The position numbers and the translations under genes are program-made. The notes under the pieces were generated by a model. That model was not told the origin of the DNA, did not search any database, and saw only the letters and a list, made by a program, of their open reading frames with translations. A stretch of 7,990 nt of DNA, from positions 1-7,990 of the forward strand of contig JAUPUH010000019.1 in assembly GCA_030917665.1 (NCBI GenBank), read 5' to 3'. This DNA comes from Patescibacteria group bacterium (GTDB taxonomy: Bacteria > Patescibacteriota > Minisyncoccia > Phycocordibacterales > PALSA-1337). Below are positions 1-6,153 of this stretch, one piece after another; position 1 is the stretch's first letter; each line of letters opens with the position of its first letter.

Positions 1-4
1 ACCT

Positions 5-643
5 ATGAATAAAATTTATACGCTCATTATACTGGTAGTTATCGTCGGTGCGATTTATTATATGAGACCCTCGTCACCGCCGGTTTCAACAAGCGATAAT
101 CTTTACTCGACTTCGACAGCCCAGACAGTACCAATCACAACAACTAATAATCAATCAACAAATCTTATGCACACAATAACACTCGAAACCAATAAAGGAA
201 CAATCGTCTTTGAGACATTCGATGCTGATGCACCAAAAGCAGTTAGTAATTTCATAACATTGGCAAATAAAAACTACTATGACGGAATCATTTTTCATAG
301 AGTAATTCAAGGCTTCATGATTCAGGGTGGAGATCCAACAGGAACAGGCCGAGGCGGACCAGGATACACGTTTGCTGACGAACTTGATCCTTCAACAGAG
401 TCATACAAGACAGGATATGTTCGTGGGACAGTAGCTATGGCAAATGCAGGTCCAAATACCAATGGTAGCCAGTTCTTTATTATGCATAAGGATAATCCAC
501 TCCCAAACTCATATACGATATTTGGTCGTGTGATATCTGGAATGGAGGTTGTCGATGCAATTGCTGATTCAACAGTCGATGGCAGTGACCGTCCTCTCGA
601 GAAGATTGTGATAAACAAGGCAGTGGTGAGCGAGAAGAAGTAG
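5..643 (+). CDS. Membrane-anchored or exported cyclophilin-type peptidyl-prolyl cis-trans isomerase
   Basis: Cyclophilin-family isomerase that should speed cis-trans rotation of X-Pro peptide bonds. Residues 1-20 form a signal anchor or uncleaved signal peptide (Lys3, then a hydrophobic run), followed by a Ser/Thr/Pro-rich linker to about residue 54. The cyclophilin domain fills about 56-209. Visible active-site signatures are FHR at 97-99 (catalytic Arg99), QGGD at 107-110 and the MANAGPNTNGSQFF block at 145-158. The usual Trp and His of human cyclophilin A are replaced (Pro165 and Tyr170 by my alignment); bacterial cyclophilins commonly vary there. The domain is full length. It probably acts on the outer face of the membrane, helping exported proteins fold. 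Only four bases precede the ATG, so a ribosome site or an earlier start cannot be judged; starting at Met55 would give a cytoplasmic form without the anchor. The next gene starts 18 bp after the stop. Confidence 0.93.
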   Translation: MNKIYTLIILVVIVGAIYYMRPSSPPVSTSDNLYSTSTAQTVPITTTNNQSTNLMHTITLETNKGTIVFETFDADAPKAVSNFITLANKNYYDGIIFHRVIQGFMIQGGDPTGTGRGGPGYTFADELDPSTESYKTGYVRGTVAMANAGPNTNGSQFFIMHKDNPLPNSYTIFGRVISGMEVVDAIADSTVDGSDRPLEKIVINKAVVSEKK

Positions 644-646
644 GTA

Positions 647-652
647 TATAAT
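647..652 (+). promoter_or_regulatory. Possible -10 element (TATAAT) of the small membrane protein gene
   Basis: A perfect TATAAT lies in the 18-bp gap between two genes and ends 9 bp before the ATG at 662. A start site about 6-7 bases downstream would give a nearly leaderless mRNA. I see no clear -35 box and no extended TG motif. There is also no Shine-Dalgarno sequence in the gap. The same arrangement recurs before other genes here, which raises my confidence slightly. Confidence 0.4.
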
Positions 653-661
653 AGGCTCATT

Positions 662-982
662 ATGTTGAATAATACTTTTGAATTGGTTTTGATACTATTT
701 TCTCTAATAGTAGGAATGCTTTCAGCCCTTTATTTTTACCAATCAACTGATATTTTTACGACCATCCTTCAGAAGCCACTCAAATATATCTCAACAGGAG
801 TTATCATGATTATGCTTGGTATTTTCTTGGCTGTTTTCATATCTTTCGAGCAGAGCATAGGTAACGCGGTGTATGTTTATACCATTCCGCTCAATGCGCT
901 TTTCTTTCTTCTTTATATTATCGGTTCAATATTCATCTTCATGGGCGCTCGTCAGTTTTCTCATAAGCCGCTGTCACAGTAA
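662..982 (+). CDS. Small integral membrane protein of unknown function, three predicted helices
   Basis: I do not recognise a family. The 106-residue product is almost entirely hydrophobic, with three likely transmembrane segments at about 6-26, 43-62 and 76-95. A short polar loop (27-42, with Lys38 and Lys41) lies between the first two, a polar stretch around Glu63-Asn68 between the second and third, and the tail is basic (Arg97, His101, Lys102). The positive-inside rule suggests the 27-42 loop and the C-terminus face the cytoplasm. No catalytic motif is visible. It starts 18 bp after the cyclophilin gene, with a TATAAT in the gap, and its stop lies 3 bp before the nuclease gene, so it is probably co-transcribed with the latter. 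Its membrane-protein composition and tight fit between two convincing genes support it being real. Confidence 0.75.
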   Translation: MLNNTFELVLILFSLIVGMLSALYFYQSTDIFTTILQKPLKYISTGVIMIMLGIFLAVFISFEQSIGNAVYVYTIPLNALFFLLYIIGSIFIFMGARQFSHKPLSQ

Positions 983-985
983 GTT

Positions 986-1846
986 ATGGCAAAGGATCCC
1001 TATAGTGCAGTTTGGGTTTCCCACTCATCAATGGGTGATTTTTTGAAATGTCCTCGAGCATATTATCTTCATAATATGTATAAGGATCCGAAGACAAAGC
1101 GAAAGATAAATATAGTTAATCCCGCTCTTGCTCTCGGTGTCGCAGTGCACGAAGTGGTTGAGGGTCTTGGAGACTATAAAACTGAGGATCGCTTCACAAA
1201 ACCTCTTGCGGAGCGGTTTGAAAAAGCTTGGAAGAAGGTAAGTGGAAAATGGGGAGGGTTCAAGTCAGCTGACGAGGAGGCTGATTATAAAGCACGAGCT
1301 TGTGCTATGCTCGACCGGGTCGAGAAGAATCCCGGACCACTTACGCAGAAGACTGTTAAGATAAAAGAAGCCGAGGGAGGCATGCCGCCTAACTTCTATC
1401 TTTCGGAAGAGGAGAATATTATCTTGTGTGGAAAGATAGACTGGCTCGTATGGAAACCAGAAGATGACAGTGTGCATATACTCGATTTCAAGACAGGAAA
1501 GCATGAGGAAAATAAAGAATCTCTCCAACTACCTATATACCAACTACTTTTAAAGAATCTTCAGAAGAGAAAAGTGACTGGTGCGAGTTATTGGTACCTT
1601 GATAAAGACGACTCTCCAATCGAGGTTGAGTTACCTACGGTCGAAGAATCCTTTGAAAAAGTCTTTGCAGTCGCTCATAGAATAAAGGAAATGCGCACAC
1701 AGGCTGCACAGGAAGGTGTTGAAGTATTCCAGTGCCCAGAGGGAGAGCAGGGTTGCTTCTCATGCCGCCCGTTTGAAAAGATTTTACGAGGAGAGGCTGA
1801 ATATATCGGTACAGGGGAGATGAGGCAGGATTTGTACATGGTGTAG
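986..1846 (+). CDS. PD-(D/E)XK nuclease family protein, RecB C-terminal/Cas4-like, with probable Fe-S cysteines
   Basis: Probable single-strand DNA exonuclease or repair nuclease of the PD-(D/E)XK superfamily (PDDEXK_1 type). Motifs in order: the N-terminal S-x-S-x(7)-CPRAYYL region (about 13-28, with Cys22); the helix with His55 (GVAVHEVVEGL); GKIDWL with Asp152; ILDFKTGK giving the Asp167-x-Lys169 catalytic pair; and QLPIYQLLL with Gln181 and Tyr185. The C-terminus carries Cys250-x6-Cys257-x2-Cys260. Together with Cys22 this is the one-plus-three cysteine layout of the iron-sulfur cluster in Cas4 and AddB nucleases. All catalytic positions are intact, so it should be active. At 286 residues it is a stand-alone nuclease; no helicase, cas gene or CRISPR repeat is in the window. 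The start is 3 bp after the preceding stop, with no Shine-Dalgarno sequence. Its natural substrate cannot be told from sequence. Confidence 0.88.
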   Translation: MAKDPYSAVWVSHSSMGDFLKCPRAYYLHNMYKDPKTKRKINIVNPALALGVAVHEVVEGLGDYKTEDRFTKPLAERFEKAWKKVSGKWGGFKSADEEADYKARACAMLDRVEKNPGPLTQKTVKIKEAEGGMPPNFYLSEEENIILCGKIDWLVWKPEDDSVHILDFKTGKHEENKESLQLPIYQLLLKNLQKRKVTGASYWYLDKDDSPIEVELPTVEESFEKVFAVAHRIKEMRTQAAQEGVEVFQCPEGEQGCFSCRPFEKILRGEAEYIGTGEMRQDLYMV

Positions 1847-1855
1847 TTTTGCTTG

Positions 1856-1864
1856 TGGTATAAT
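1856..1864 (+). promoter_or_regulatory. Extended -10 promoter (TGG-TATAAT) of the AI-2E transporter gene
   Basis: A perfect TATAAT at 1859-1864 is preceded by TGG at 1856-1858, the TGn extension that lets sigma-70-type polymerase work without a -35 box. It begins 10 bp after the nuclease stop. A start near 1871 would give a leader of about 24 bases before the ATG at 1895. Confidence 0.6.
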
Positions 1865-1885
1865 TTTCGCATATAAGCTATCATT

Positions 1886-1889
1886 AAGG
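1886..1889 (+). promoter_or_regulatory. Weak Shine-Dalgarno sequence (AAGG) of the transporter gene
   Basis: AAGG, within TTAAGGT, ends 5 bp before the ATG at 1895, at normal spacing. It is one of few recognisable ribosome binding sites in the window and supports the chosen start. Confidence 0.4.
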
Positions 1890-1894
1890 TATAA

Positions 1895-2935
1895 ATGGAA
1901 AATAAATCACAACACTACTTCTTTCTCGTATTACTTATCGGCGTGAGTGTGCTTACGATTTTTATATTTTACCCTTATCTTACGTCGCTGCTTGTCGCCC
2001 TTGTGTTTTCGGTCATGTTCCGTCCCTTGCATCGATGGGTATCGAGAATCTTTTCAAAACGCAATCAGGAAAGCACGCTTTCCACATTCATAACCCTCGC
2101 AATCGTCGCGATCCTTGTCATCACACCGCTTATCTTTCTCGCAAAACAGATTTATGTAGAAAGCGAGAATCTCTACTTTAGTTTGACCGAAGAGGGGCAG
2201 AGATCCCAGGTAATCCAGTCGCTCAATGCACTTTCAGAAGCCCTTTCAAATAGGCTTTTCAATGTTTTTCCTGCATATGATTTCAATTCGCTTAACATAA
2301 CCACTTACATACAAAACTTCCTTGAATGGTCTTTTGCCAATCTCGATACTATTTTCTCAAGCGTCTCGAAATTTGCCTTGCAGATTTTTATCATGCTTTT
2401 CGCTTTGTTCTATCTTTTGCGTGATGGAGGCAAACTCAAACAGGGAATCGTGCTTATAAGCCCTCTCAACGATCATTACGACGAGAAAATATTCTCAAAA
2501 TTGAAGCAGGCTATCCGATCTGTCGTCGTTGGTTCGCTTGTGGTTAGTGTTATACAGGGTATTTTGACAGGTCTTGGCTTCTATATATTCGGGGTTCCAA
2601 ACCCAGCACTTTGGGGAAGCTTCGCAGTCGTGTCAGCTCTTATTCCTGGAATTGGAACATCGCTTGTACTCCTCCCGGGAGTCCTCTATCTTTTCTTTGT
2701 GAGCACCAATCTCCATGCACTCGGACTTCTCATTTGGGGTATAGTTGCAGTGGGACTTATCGACAACTATCTCGGCCCGTCACTTGTAAATCGCGGAGTC
2801 CATATTCATCCATTCCTCATCCTTTTGTCAGTTATGGGAGGTTTGGTTTTCTTTGGTCCGATCGGATTCATCGCTGGTCCTCTTATCGTAGCGCTCCTCT
2901 TCGCTCTCCTAGAAATTTACAAGACGACCAGATAG
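1895..2935 (+). CDS. AI-2E family transporter (UPF0118/PerM-like membrane protein)
   Basis: Polytopic inner-membrane protein of the AI-2E transporter family (TqsA/YdiK/PerM relatives). Members have been linked to autoinducer-2 export or to sodium/proton antiport; the substrate here is unknown. Hydrophobic segments lie at about 8-28, 30-42, 62-84, 160-176, 207-233, 240-269, 273-290 and 304-340. The soluble domain between the third and fourth (about 85-158) is usual for the family. Family hallmarks visible are the LLRDGGKL turn (174-181), PGIGTSLVLLPG (251-262), LIDNYLGPSLV (288-298) and HPFLILLSVMGGLVFFGPIG (305-324, G-rich). At 346 residues it is the usual length and looks intact. It has its own extended -10 promoter and a weak ribosome site, so it need not depend on the upstream nuclease gene. 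The following obg promoter overlaps the end of this gene's stop region. Confidence 0.92.
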   Translation: MENKSQHYFFLVLLIGVSVLTIFIFYPYLTSLLVALVFSVMFRPLHRWVSRIFSKRNQESTLSTFITLAIVAILVITPLIFLAKQIYVESENLYFSLTEEGQRSQVIQSLNALSEALSNRLFNVFPAYDFNSLNITTYIQNFLEWSFANLDTIFSSVSKFALQIFIMLFALFYLLRDGGKLKQGIVLISPLNDHYDEKIFSKLKQAIRSVVVGSLVVSVIQGILTGLGFYIFGVPNPALWGSFAVVSALIPGIGTSLVLLPGVLYLFFVSTNLHALGLLIWGIVAVGLIDNYLGPSLVNRGVHIHPFLILLSVMGGLVFFGPIGFIAGPLIVALLFALLEIYKTTR

Positions 2936-2944
2936 TGGTATAGT
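2936..2944 (+). promoter_or_regulatory. Extended -10 promoter (TGG-TATAGT) of obg
   Basis: TGG at 2936-2938 followed by TATAGT at 2939-2944 starts immediately after the transporter's TAG stop (2933-2935). It closely matches the promoter at 1856. A start near 2951 gives a leader of about 19 bases before the ATG at 2970. No Shine-Dalgarno sequence is visible in that leader. Confidence 0.55.
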
Positions 2945-2969
2945 GTGTCACTAATACGTTTATAACACT

Positions 2970-3941
2970 ATGGCATTCATTGATGATTTAACCTTTCATA
3001 TTAAAGCCGGCAACGGAGGAGCTGGAGTCGTACGTTGGCGTCATGAACGTTCCAAGGAGTTTTCTGGTGCCGCAGGGGGTAATGGAGGAGATGGCGGAAA
3101 CGTCTACGTTCGCGCTATTCGTGACCTTGGTATACTTGAGCGTTATCGAAACACAAAAGAATTTGAGGCTGGAAAAGGGGAAGATGGCATGCGAAATAGC
3201 ATGCATGGTGGAAATGGAGCAGACCTGACTATTGATCTTCCGATTGGTTCCATCATCACTGATGGTCGAACGAAGCGCCAGTATAACCTCATAAGTGATG
3301 GAGAGACCATCCAGATTCTTAAGGGTGGACGAGGTGGACTTGGTAATGAGCATTTCAAGGCTTCTACAAACGTTACGCCGATGCAGTCGACCCCAGGTAA
3401 GCCAGGTGAAGAGGCAGATTTTCATATTGAACTTGAACTTGTTGCTGATGCCGGTCTTATAGGTCTTCCAAATGCCGGTAAGTCGAGCCTTCTTAATGCT
3501 CTCACAAACGCTCGTGCACAGGTTGGCGCGTACGCCTTTACAACGCTTGAACCAAACCTCGGAGCTCTCCATGGCGGATTTATTCTTGCCGACATTCCAG
3601 GACTTATTGAGGGTGCCTCTGAAGGGAAGGGTCTCGGTCATAAATTTTTGAAACATATTAAAAGGACGAAGCGATTGCTCCATCTTATTTCACTTGAGAA
3701 TACAGCAATTATCGATACTTATAAGACTGTTCGTGATGAGCTTAAGAAATTCGGGGAGGGGCTTGATGAGAAAGAAGAGACTATTATTTTGACTAAAACT
3801 GATGCAACAGATGAGAAGGCTGTTGCTTCTGCAATCAAGAAGCTTGAGAAATACAACAAGGATATTTTGACGGTGACTATTCTCGACGATGAAGCAGTGA
3901 AAGTTCTCTCCGATGAAATTGTGAAGAGATTGAGGAAATAG
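2970..3941 (+). CDS. obg: Obg family GTPase, two-domain form lacking the C-terminal OCT domain
   Basis: Essential ribosome-associated GTPase involved in 50S assembly and stress response. Residues 1-157 form the glycine-rich Obg fold, with repeated GG/GGN turns at 14-18, 36-43 and 119-124. The G domain follows: G1 GLPNAGKSS (165-173), switch I YAFTTLEPNLG (188-198), G3 DIPG (208-211), and a G4 that reads TKTD (275-278) rather than NKxD. The expected G5 Ser-Ala is not seen; the matching stretch reads TVTILDD (301-307). The protein ends at residue 323, right after the G domain. The OCT domain found in Bacillus Obg (428 residues, from memory) is absent, and I find no remnant of it in the next frame. 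Start: the ATG at 2970 begins the conserved FIDDLTFHIKAG N-terminus. GTP-binding and switch residues look intact, so the gene should be functional. Confidence 0.95.
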   Translation: MAFIDDLTFHIKAGNGGAGVVRWRHERSKEFSGAAGGNGGDGGNVYVRAIRDLGILERYRNTKEFEAGKGEDGMRNSMHGGNGADLTIDLPIGSIITDGRTKRQYNLISDGETIQILKGGRGGLGNEHFKASTNVTPMQSTPGKPGEEADFHIELELVADAGLIGLPNAGKSSLLNALTNARAQVGAYAFTTLEPNLGALHGGFILADIPGLIEGASEGKGLGHKFLKHIKRTKRLLHLISLENTAIIDTYKTVRDELKKFGEGLDEKEETIILTKTDATDEKAVASAIKKLEKYNKDILTVTILDDEAVKVLSDEIVKRLRK

Positions 3942-3970
3942 AACTGCTTCTTGCGGACACGGGTCTTATC

Positions 3971-3979
3971 TGATAGCGT
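3971..3979 (+). promoter_or_regulatory. Weak possible extended -10 (TGA-TAGCGT) of the 88-residue protein gene
   Basis: The hexamer matches TATAAT poorly (3 of 6), but TGATAG-Y-R-TA followed by a short gap and ATG also appears before gatB (TGATAGTATAACTCCTATG). The shared arrangement is the only reason to list it. It would favour the ATG at 3990 over the one at 3951. Confidence 0.2.
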
Positions 3980-3989
3980 ACCTACAGCT

Positions 3990-4256
3990 ATGCAAACAAA
4001 TCCTTTTAGCAAGGAAGCGCTCATTGAGCGTTATCCTGCTTGGACCAGACAGATTCAACAAGGTGATTTCAGAATTCGCCTTGATTCTAAAAAATGTGTT
4101 GTCGAATGGGCTAATACCTCGATTTTTGCACCATCGTTTGAAGAGTTCACGATGGTGGTGCACAACGAATTTACCAACGTTGAAATCAGGGGTATGAAGA
4201 TTCGAGCCACAATTAATTCGCTCACAGCTACGACATCAATCAACAGGACTTCTTAA
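3990..4256 (+). CDS. Hypothetical 88-residue protein between obg and gatB
   Basis: I do not recognise this protein. It has no signal peptide or membrane segment and reads like a small soluble cytoplasmic protein. A charged N-terminal helix (about 6-25, containing ERYPAW) is followed by alternating hydrophobic/polar stretches with strand-like character (GDFRIRLDSKKCVVEW, then EFTMVVHNEF and VEIRGMKIRATI). The tail is Ser/Thr/Asn-rich. The frame is open from an earlier ATG at 3951 (101 residues), but those 13 extra residues are unlike the rest and overlap the likely promoter region, so I prefer 3990. It lies 48 bp after obg and is followed within 4 bp by a probable terminator, which supports a real transcription unit end. 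It could be a lineage-specific protein; no function is suggested by its motifs. Confidence 0.65.
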   Translation: MQTNPFSKEALIERYPAWTRQIQQGDFRIRLDSKKCVVEWANTSIFAPSFEEFTMVVHNEFTNVEIRGMKIRATINSLTATTSINRTS

Positions 4257-4260
4257 TACG

Positions 4261-4280
4261 AGGGGTCCTCCCTTTTTTTT
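4261..4280 (+). terminator. Short rho-independent terminator after the 88-residue protein gene
   Basis: A small stem (AGGGG at 4261-4265 against TCCCT at 4269-4273, with one G-U pair and a TCC loop) runs directly into eight T residues at 4273-4280. It begins 4 bp after the TAA stop at 4254-4256. The stem is short but GC-rich and well placed to end transcription before gatB. Confidence 0.6.
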
Positions 4281-4308
4281 ATTTAAAATCCTTTATTATT
4301 TAGCTGTT

Positions 4309-4322
4309 TATGATAGTATAAC
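4309..4322 (+). promoter_or_regulatory. Possible -10 element of gatB (overlapping TATGAT / TAGTAT / TATAAC)
   Basis: Three overlapping -10-like hexamers sit just before the gatB ATG at 4327: TATGAT (4309-4314), TAGTAT preceded by TGA (4311-4319) and TATAAC (4317-4322). Any of them would give a leader of at most a few bases. Transcription must restart here if the terminator at 4261-4280 works. No Shine-Dalgarno sequence is present. Confidence 0.4.
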
Positions 4323-4326
4323 TCCT

Positions 4327-5745
4327 ATGAAGAAGGACTATATAGCGACTATCGGACTTGAGATCCATGCCGAGCTCAAGACCGCCTCAAAGATGTTCTG
4401 CACTTGCAAGAATGACCCTGATGAGGAGAAGCCAAATGCCAATATTTGCCCAATCTGCATGGGACACCCAGGCACTTTACCTGTTTTGAATAAAGAAGCC
4501 ATCAAGCATGTGCTTAAGATCGGCCATGCGGTCAATGGAACGATTGCTGATTTTACAGAATGGGATCGAAAGAACTATTTCTACCCCGATATTCCAAAAG
4601 GTTATCAGATCAGCCAATACAAATACCCTCTTGTTTCAGGAGGTAATCTTGCTGGTGTTGATCTTACTCGTATCCATCTTGAGGAAGACACAGCTCAGTC
4701 TACTCATGACATTCACGAAAAGTCCCTTGTGAATTTTAACCGTTCAGGTGTTCCACTTATGGAACTCGTCACAGAGCCAGTCATTCATGATGCAGAGACT
4801 GCAGTTAAGTTTGCAAAGGAACTACAGTTACTCCTACGCTACATCGGGGCAGGGAAGGCAAATCTCGAGAAAGGAGAAATGCGAGTGGAAGCGAACATCT
4901 CTGTCGCTTCACCAGAAGATACTACTGCAAAGAAGTTTGGAACGAAGACTGAAGTAAAGAATCTCAATTCATTCAAGGCAGTGGAGAAGGCGATCGCTTT
5001 TGAAATCACTCGACAAATAGATGCTTATGAGAAAGGGGAGAAGGTTGTGCAGGAGACACGAGGTTGGGATGAAAATTCAGGAACTACGTACTCACAGCGA
5101 TTGAAGGAAAGTTCGCATGACTATAGATATTTTCCAGAGCCTGATATTCCAAAATTAAAAATAAGTGAGGTCGAGGAGTTCAACAAGGAACACCTCACTA
5201 AGGAGACTCCAGAACTTCCTTGGATCAAGAGAGAAAGGTTTACGAAAGATTATGGAATGACGGAGAAAGAGGTGGCAGTATTCGTTGAACAGCCGGAGAC
5301 AGGGAAGTACTTTGAGGAGGTGGTCGGAGGCGATGCGAAGAATGCAAAGATCGCGAAGCTCGCTACAAACTACATCCTCACAGACTATCTCGGACTTCTC
5401 AAGAAAGAAGGTAAAGGAATCGAGATGATAGCAGTAAAGAATTTTTCAAAACTGATGAAGATGATCGAAGAAGGGAAGCTGTCATCACGAGGAGCGAAAG
5501 ATACGCTCGCACTGATGACAAAAGAAGATGGAGATCCAGAAATAATTGCTGACAAGAATGGATTGATCCAGAAGAGCGATGAAGGAGAGATAAAGAAAAT
5601 AGTTGAAGAAATAATTTCAAAGAATGCGTCGGTTGTTGAGGATTACAAAAATGGAAAAGAGGTTGCGCTTCAGTTTCTAGTAGGGCAGGGAATGAAGGCA
5701 ACGAAGGGTTCAGCAAATCCAGAACTTCTCAAAAAAATAATCTGA
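4327..5745 (+). CDS. gatB: Aspartyl/glutamyl-tRNA(Asn/Gln) amidotransferase subunit B
   Basis: GatB is the kinase/transamidase subunit of GatCAB. It phosphorylates and amidates misacylated Glu-tRNA(Gln) or Asp-tRNA(Asn) with ammonia from GatA. Motifs in order: IGLEIHAEL (9-17); the zinc-binding cysteines Cys25, Cys27, Cys41 and Cys44 in MFCTCKN and CPICMGHPG; the GatB signature across DRKNYFYPDIPKGYQISQYK (80-99); GVPLMELVTEP (141-151); MRVEANIS (185-192); KNLNSFKAVEKAI (211-223); and DYRYFPEPDIP (265-275). The C-terminal GatB/YqeY-type tail that contacts tRNA ends with LVGQGMKATKGSANPELL (451-468). All four zinc ligands are kept, and 472 residues is full length. gatA and gatC are not beside it, so the complex is encoded at split loci. 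Its presence suggests the organism makes Gln-tRNA or Asn-tRNA by the indirect route. Its last 17 bp overlap the convergent gene on the other strand. Confidence 0.97.
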   Translation: MKKDYIATIGLEIHAELKTASKMFCTCKNDPDEEKPNANICPICMGHPGTLPVLNKEAIKHVLKIGHAVNGTIADFTEWDRKNYFYPDIPKGYQISQYKYPLVSGGNLAGVDLTRIHLEEDTAQSTHDIHEKSLVNFNRSGVPLMELVTEPVIHDAETAVKFAKELQLLLRYIGAGKANLEKGEMRVEANISVASPEDTTAKKFGTKTEVKNLNSFKAVEKAIAFEITRQIDAYEKGEKVVQETRGWDENSGTTYSQRLKESSHDYRYFPEPDIPKLKISEVEEFNKEHLTKETPELPWIKRERFTKDYGMTEKEVAVFVEQPETGKYFEEVVGGDAKNAKIAKLATNYILTDYLGLLKKEGKGIEMIAVKNFSKLMKMIEEGKLSSRGAKDTLALMTKEDGDPEIIADKNGLIQKSDEGEIKKIVEEIISKNASVVEDYKNGKEVALQFLVGQGMKATKGSANPELLKKII

Positions 5746-6061
5746 GTAGGTTTAAAATAAGATAGCAATCAAGTCCTCCGGAAAGATGTCTTTTTTGATC
5801 TTGTTTCATGATGTGTAAATTTTCTGTTAAATGTTTCACCATGAGCTTTTTTACCTCACTTTTTGAGGGCTTACGGCGACTCATTCCGATACCCATTTGT
5901 GATATGAGATTCTCGATATCCTCGACCTTGTAGACTCTATAGTTGCTGATCGGGTGTCGACCAGCTTCGAACTTTCCGCTGTTGTCCCAATTACGGAGAG
6001 TGAGGGCAGATACGCCAAGAATCTTTGCTGCTTGCTTGATTGTTATGTACTTATTTTCCAT
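5729..6061 (-). CDS. MerR-type helix-turn-helix DNA-binding protein
   Basis: Small DNA-binding protein with a MerR-family winged HTH at the N-terminus: TIKQAAKILGVSALTLRNWD (7-26) is the HTH, and residues 27-52 form the wing, with Arg35, the NYRVY element (40-44) and VEDIENL. There is no effector domain or dimerisation coiled coil of the classic MerR length. The rest (53-95) is a basic region ending in a hydrophobic tail rich in Leu and Phe (about 97-110). Stand-alone domains like this occur in excisionases, IS607-type recombination partners and small repressors; nothing here decides among them. The start at 6061 begins the conserved domain and lies downstream of an extended -10 (TGT-TATAAT) on the same strand. 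It is the only minus-strand gene here, and its 3' end overlaps gatB by 17 bp. The odd tail could be real or reflect loss of an earlier stop. Confidence 0.8.
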   Translation of the reverse strand: MENKYITIKQAAKILGVSALTLRNWDNSGKFEAGRHPISNYRVYKVEDIENLISQMGIGMSRRKPSKSEVKKLMVKHLTENLHIMKQDQKRHLSGGLDCYLILNLLRLFF

Positions 6062-6081
6062 TTTAAAAGTATATTAATGCT

Positions 6082-6131
6082 ATTACTACAAACTACTAAA
6101 CCTTACTAATCATTATAACAAATATAGTAAT
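6082..6131. promoter_or_regulatory. TACTA/TAGTA cluster over the MerR-type gene promoter, possible operator
   Basis: ATTACTA at 6082-6088 is mirrored by TAGTAAT at 6125-6131. Between them ACTA recurs at 6092-6095, 6095-6098 and 6105-6108. The cluster spans the predicted -10 (6112-6117) and leader of the minus-strand gene, where an autoregulating MerR-type protein would bind. Another TAGTAAT lies at 6206-6212. A binding role is inferred. Confidence 0.3.
6112..6120 (-). promoter_or_regulatory. Extended -10 promoter (TGT-TATAAT) of the MerR-type gene
   Basis: On the minus strand TGT at 6120-6118 is followed by a perfect TATAAT at 6117-6112. A weak -35 (TACACA, 16-bp spacer) is at 6139-6134. A start near 6105 gives a leader of about 44 bases to the ATG at 6061. 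No Shine-Dalgarno sequence is seen. Confidence 0.55.
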
Positions 6132-6144
6132 GTTGTGTAATCAT

Positions 6145-6153
6145 TTATCCACA
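6145..6153 (+). promoter_or_regulatory. Perfect DnaA-box sequence (TTATCCACA)
   Basis: The 9-mer matches the strong E. coli-type DnaA box exactly. A one-mismatch version, TTATCCCCA, is at 6368-6376 in the same AT-rich spacer. It may be a DnaA binding site regulating the adjacent minus-strand promoter, a remnant of or part of an origin, or chance. All convincing genes to the left point toward this spot, which argues against a replication origin here. Confidence 0.35.

Noticed and set aside
322..660. 112-codon minus-strand open frame opposite the cyclophilin gene
   Set aside because: It is antisense to the conserved cyclophilin core, with low-complexity Ser/Pro-rich composition and no recognisable motif.
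2988..3683. 231-codon minus-strand open frame opposite obg
   Set aside because: It lies wholly antisense to the well-conserved Obg coding sequence and shows no domain; it is a shadow of obg's codon pattern.
5399..5716. Minus-strand Leu/Ser-rich frame opposite the gatB 3' end
   Set aside because: Its composition is what antisense of the Lys/Glu-rich GatB tail gives; no supporting signal was found.
5743..5745. TGA recoded as glycine, as in some CPR lineages
   Set aside because: TGA ends gatB exactly where the family's C-terminus is expected and also ends the HTH-membrane gene at 7330-7332; tryptophans and glycines use standard codons.
5755..5800. Terminator for gatB using AAAGA-TG-TCTTT followed by T residues
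   Set aside because: The possible stem is only four to six weak pairs with a 2-4 base loop, and the stretch lies inside the convergent coding sequence.
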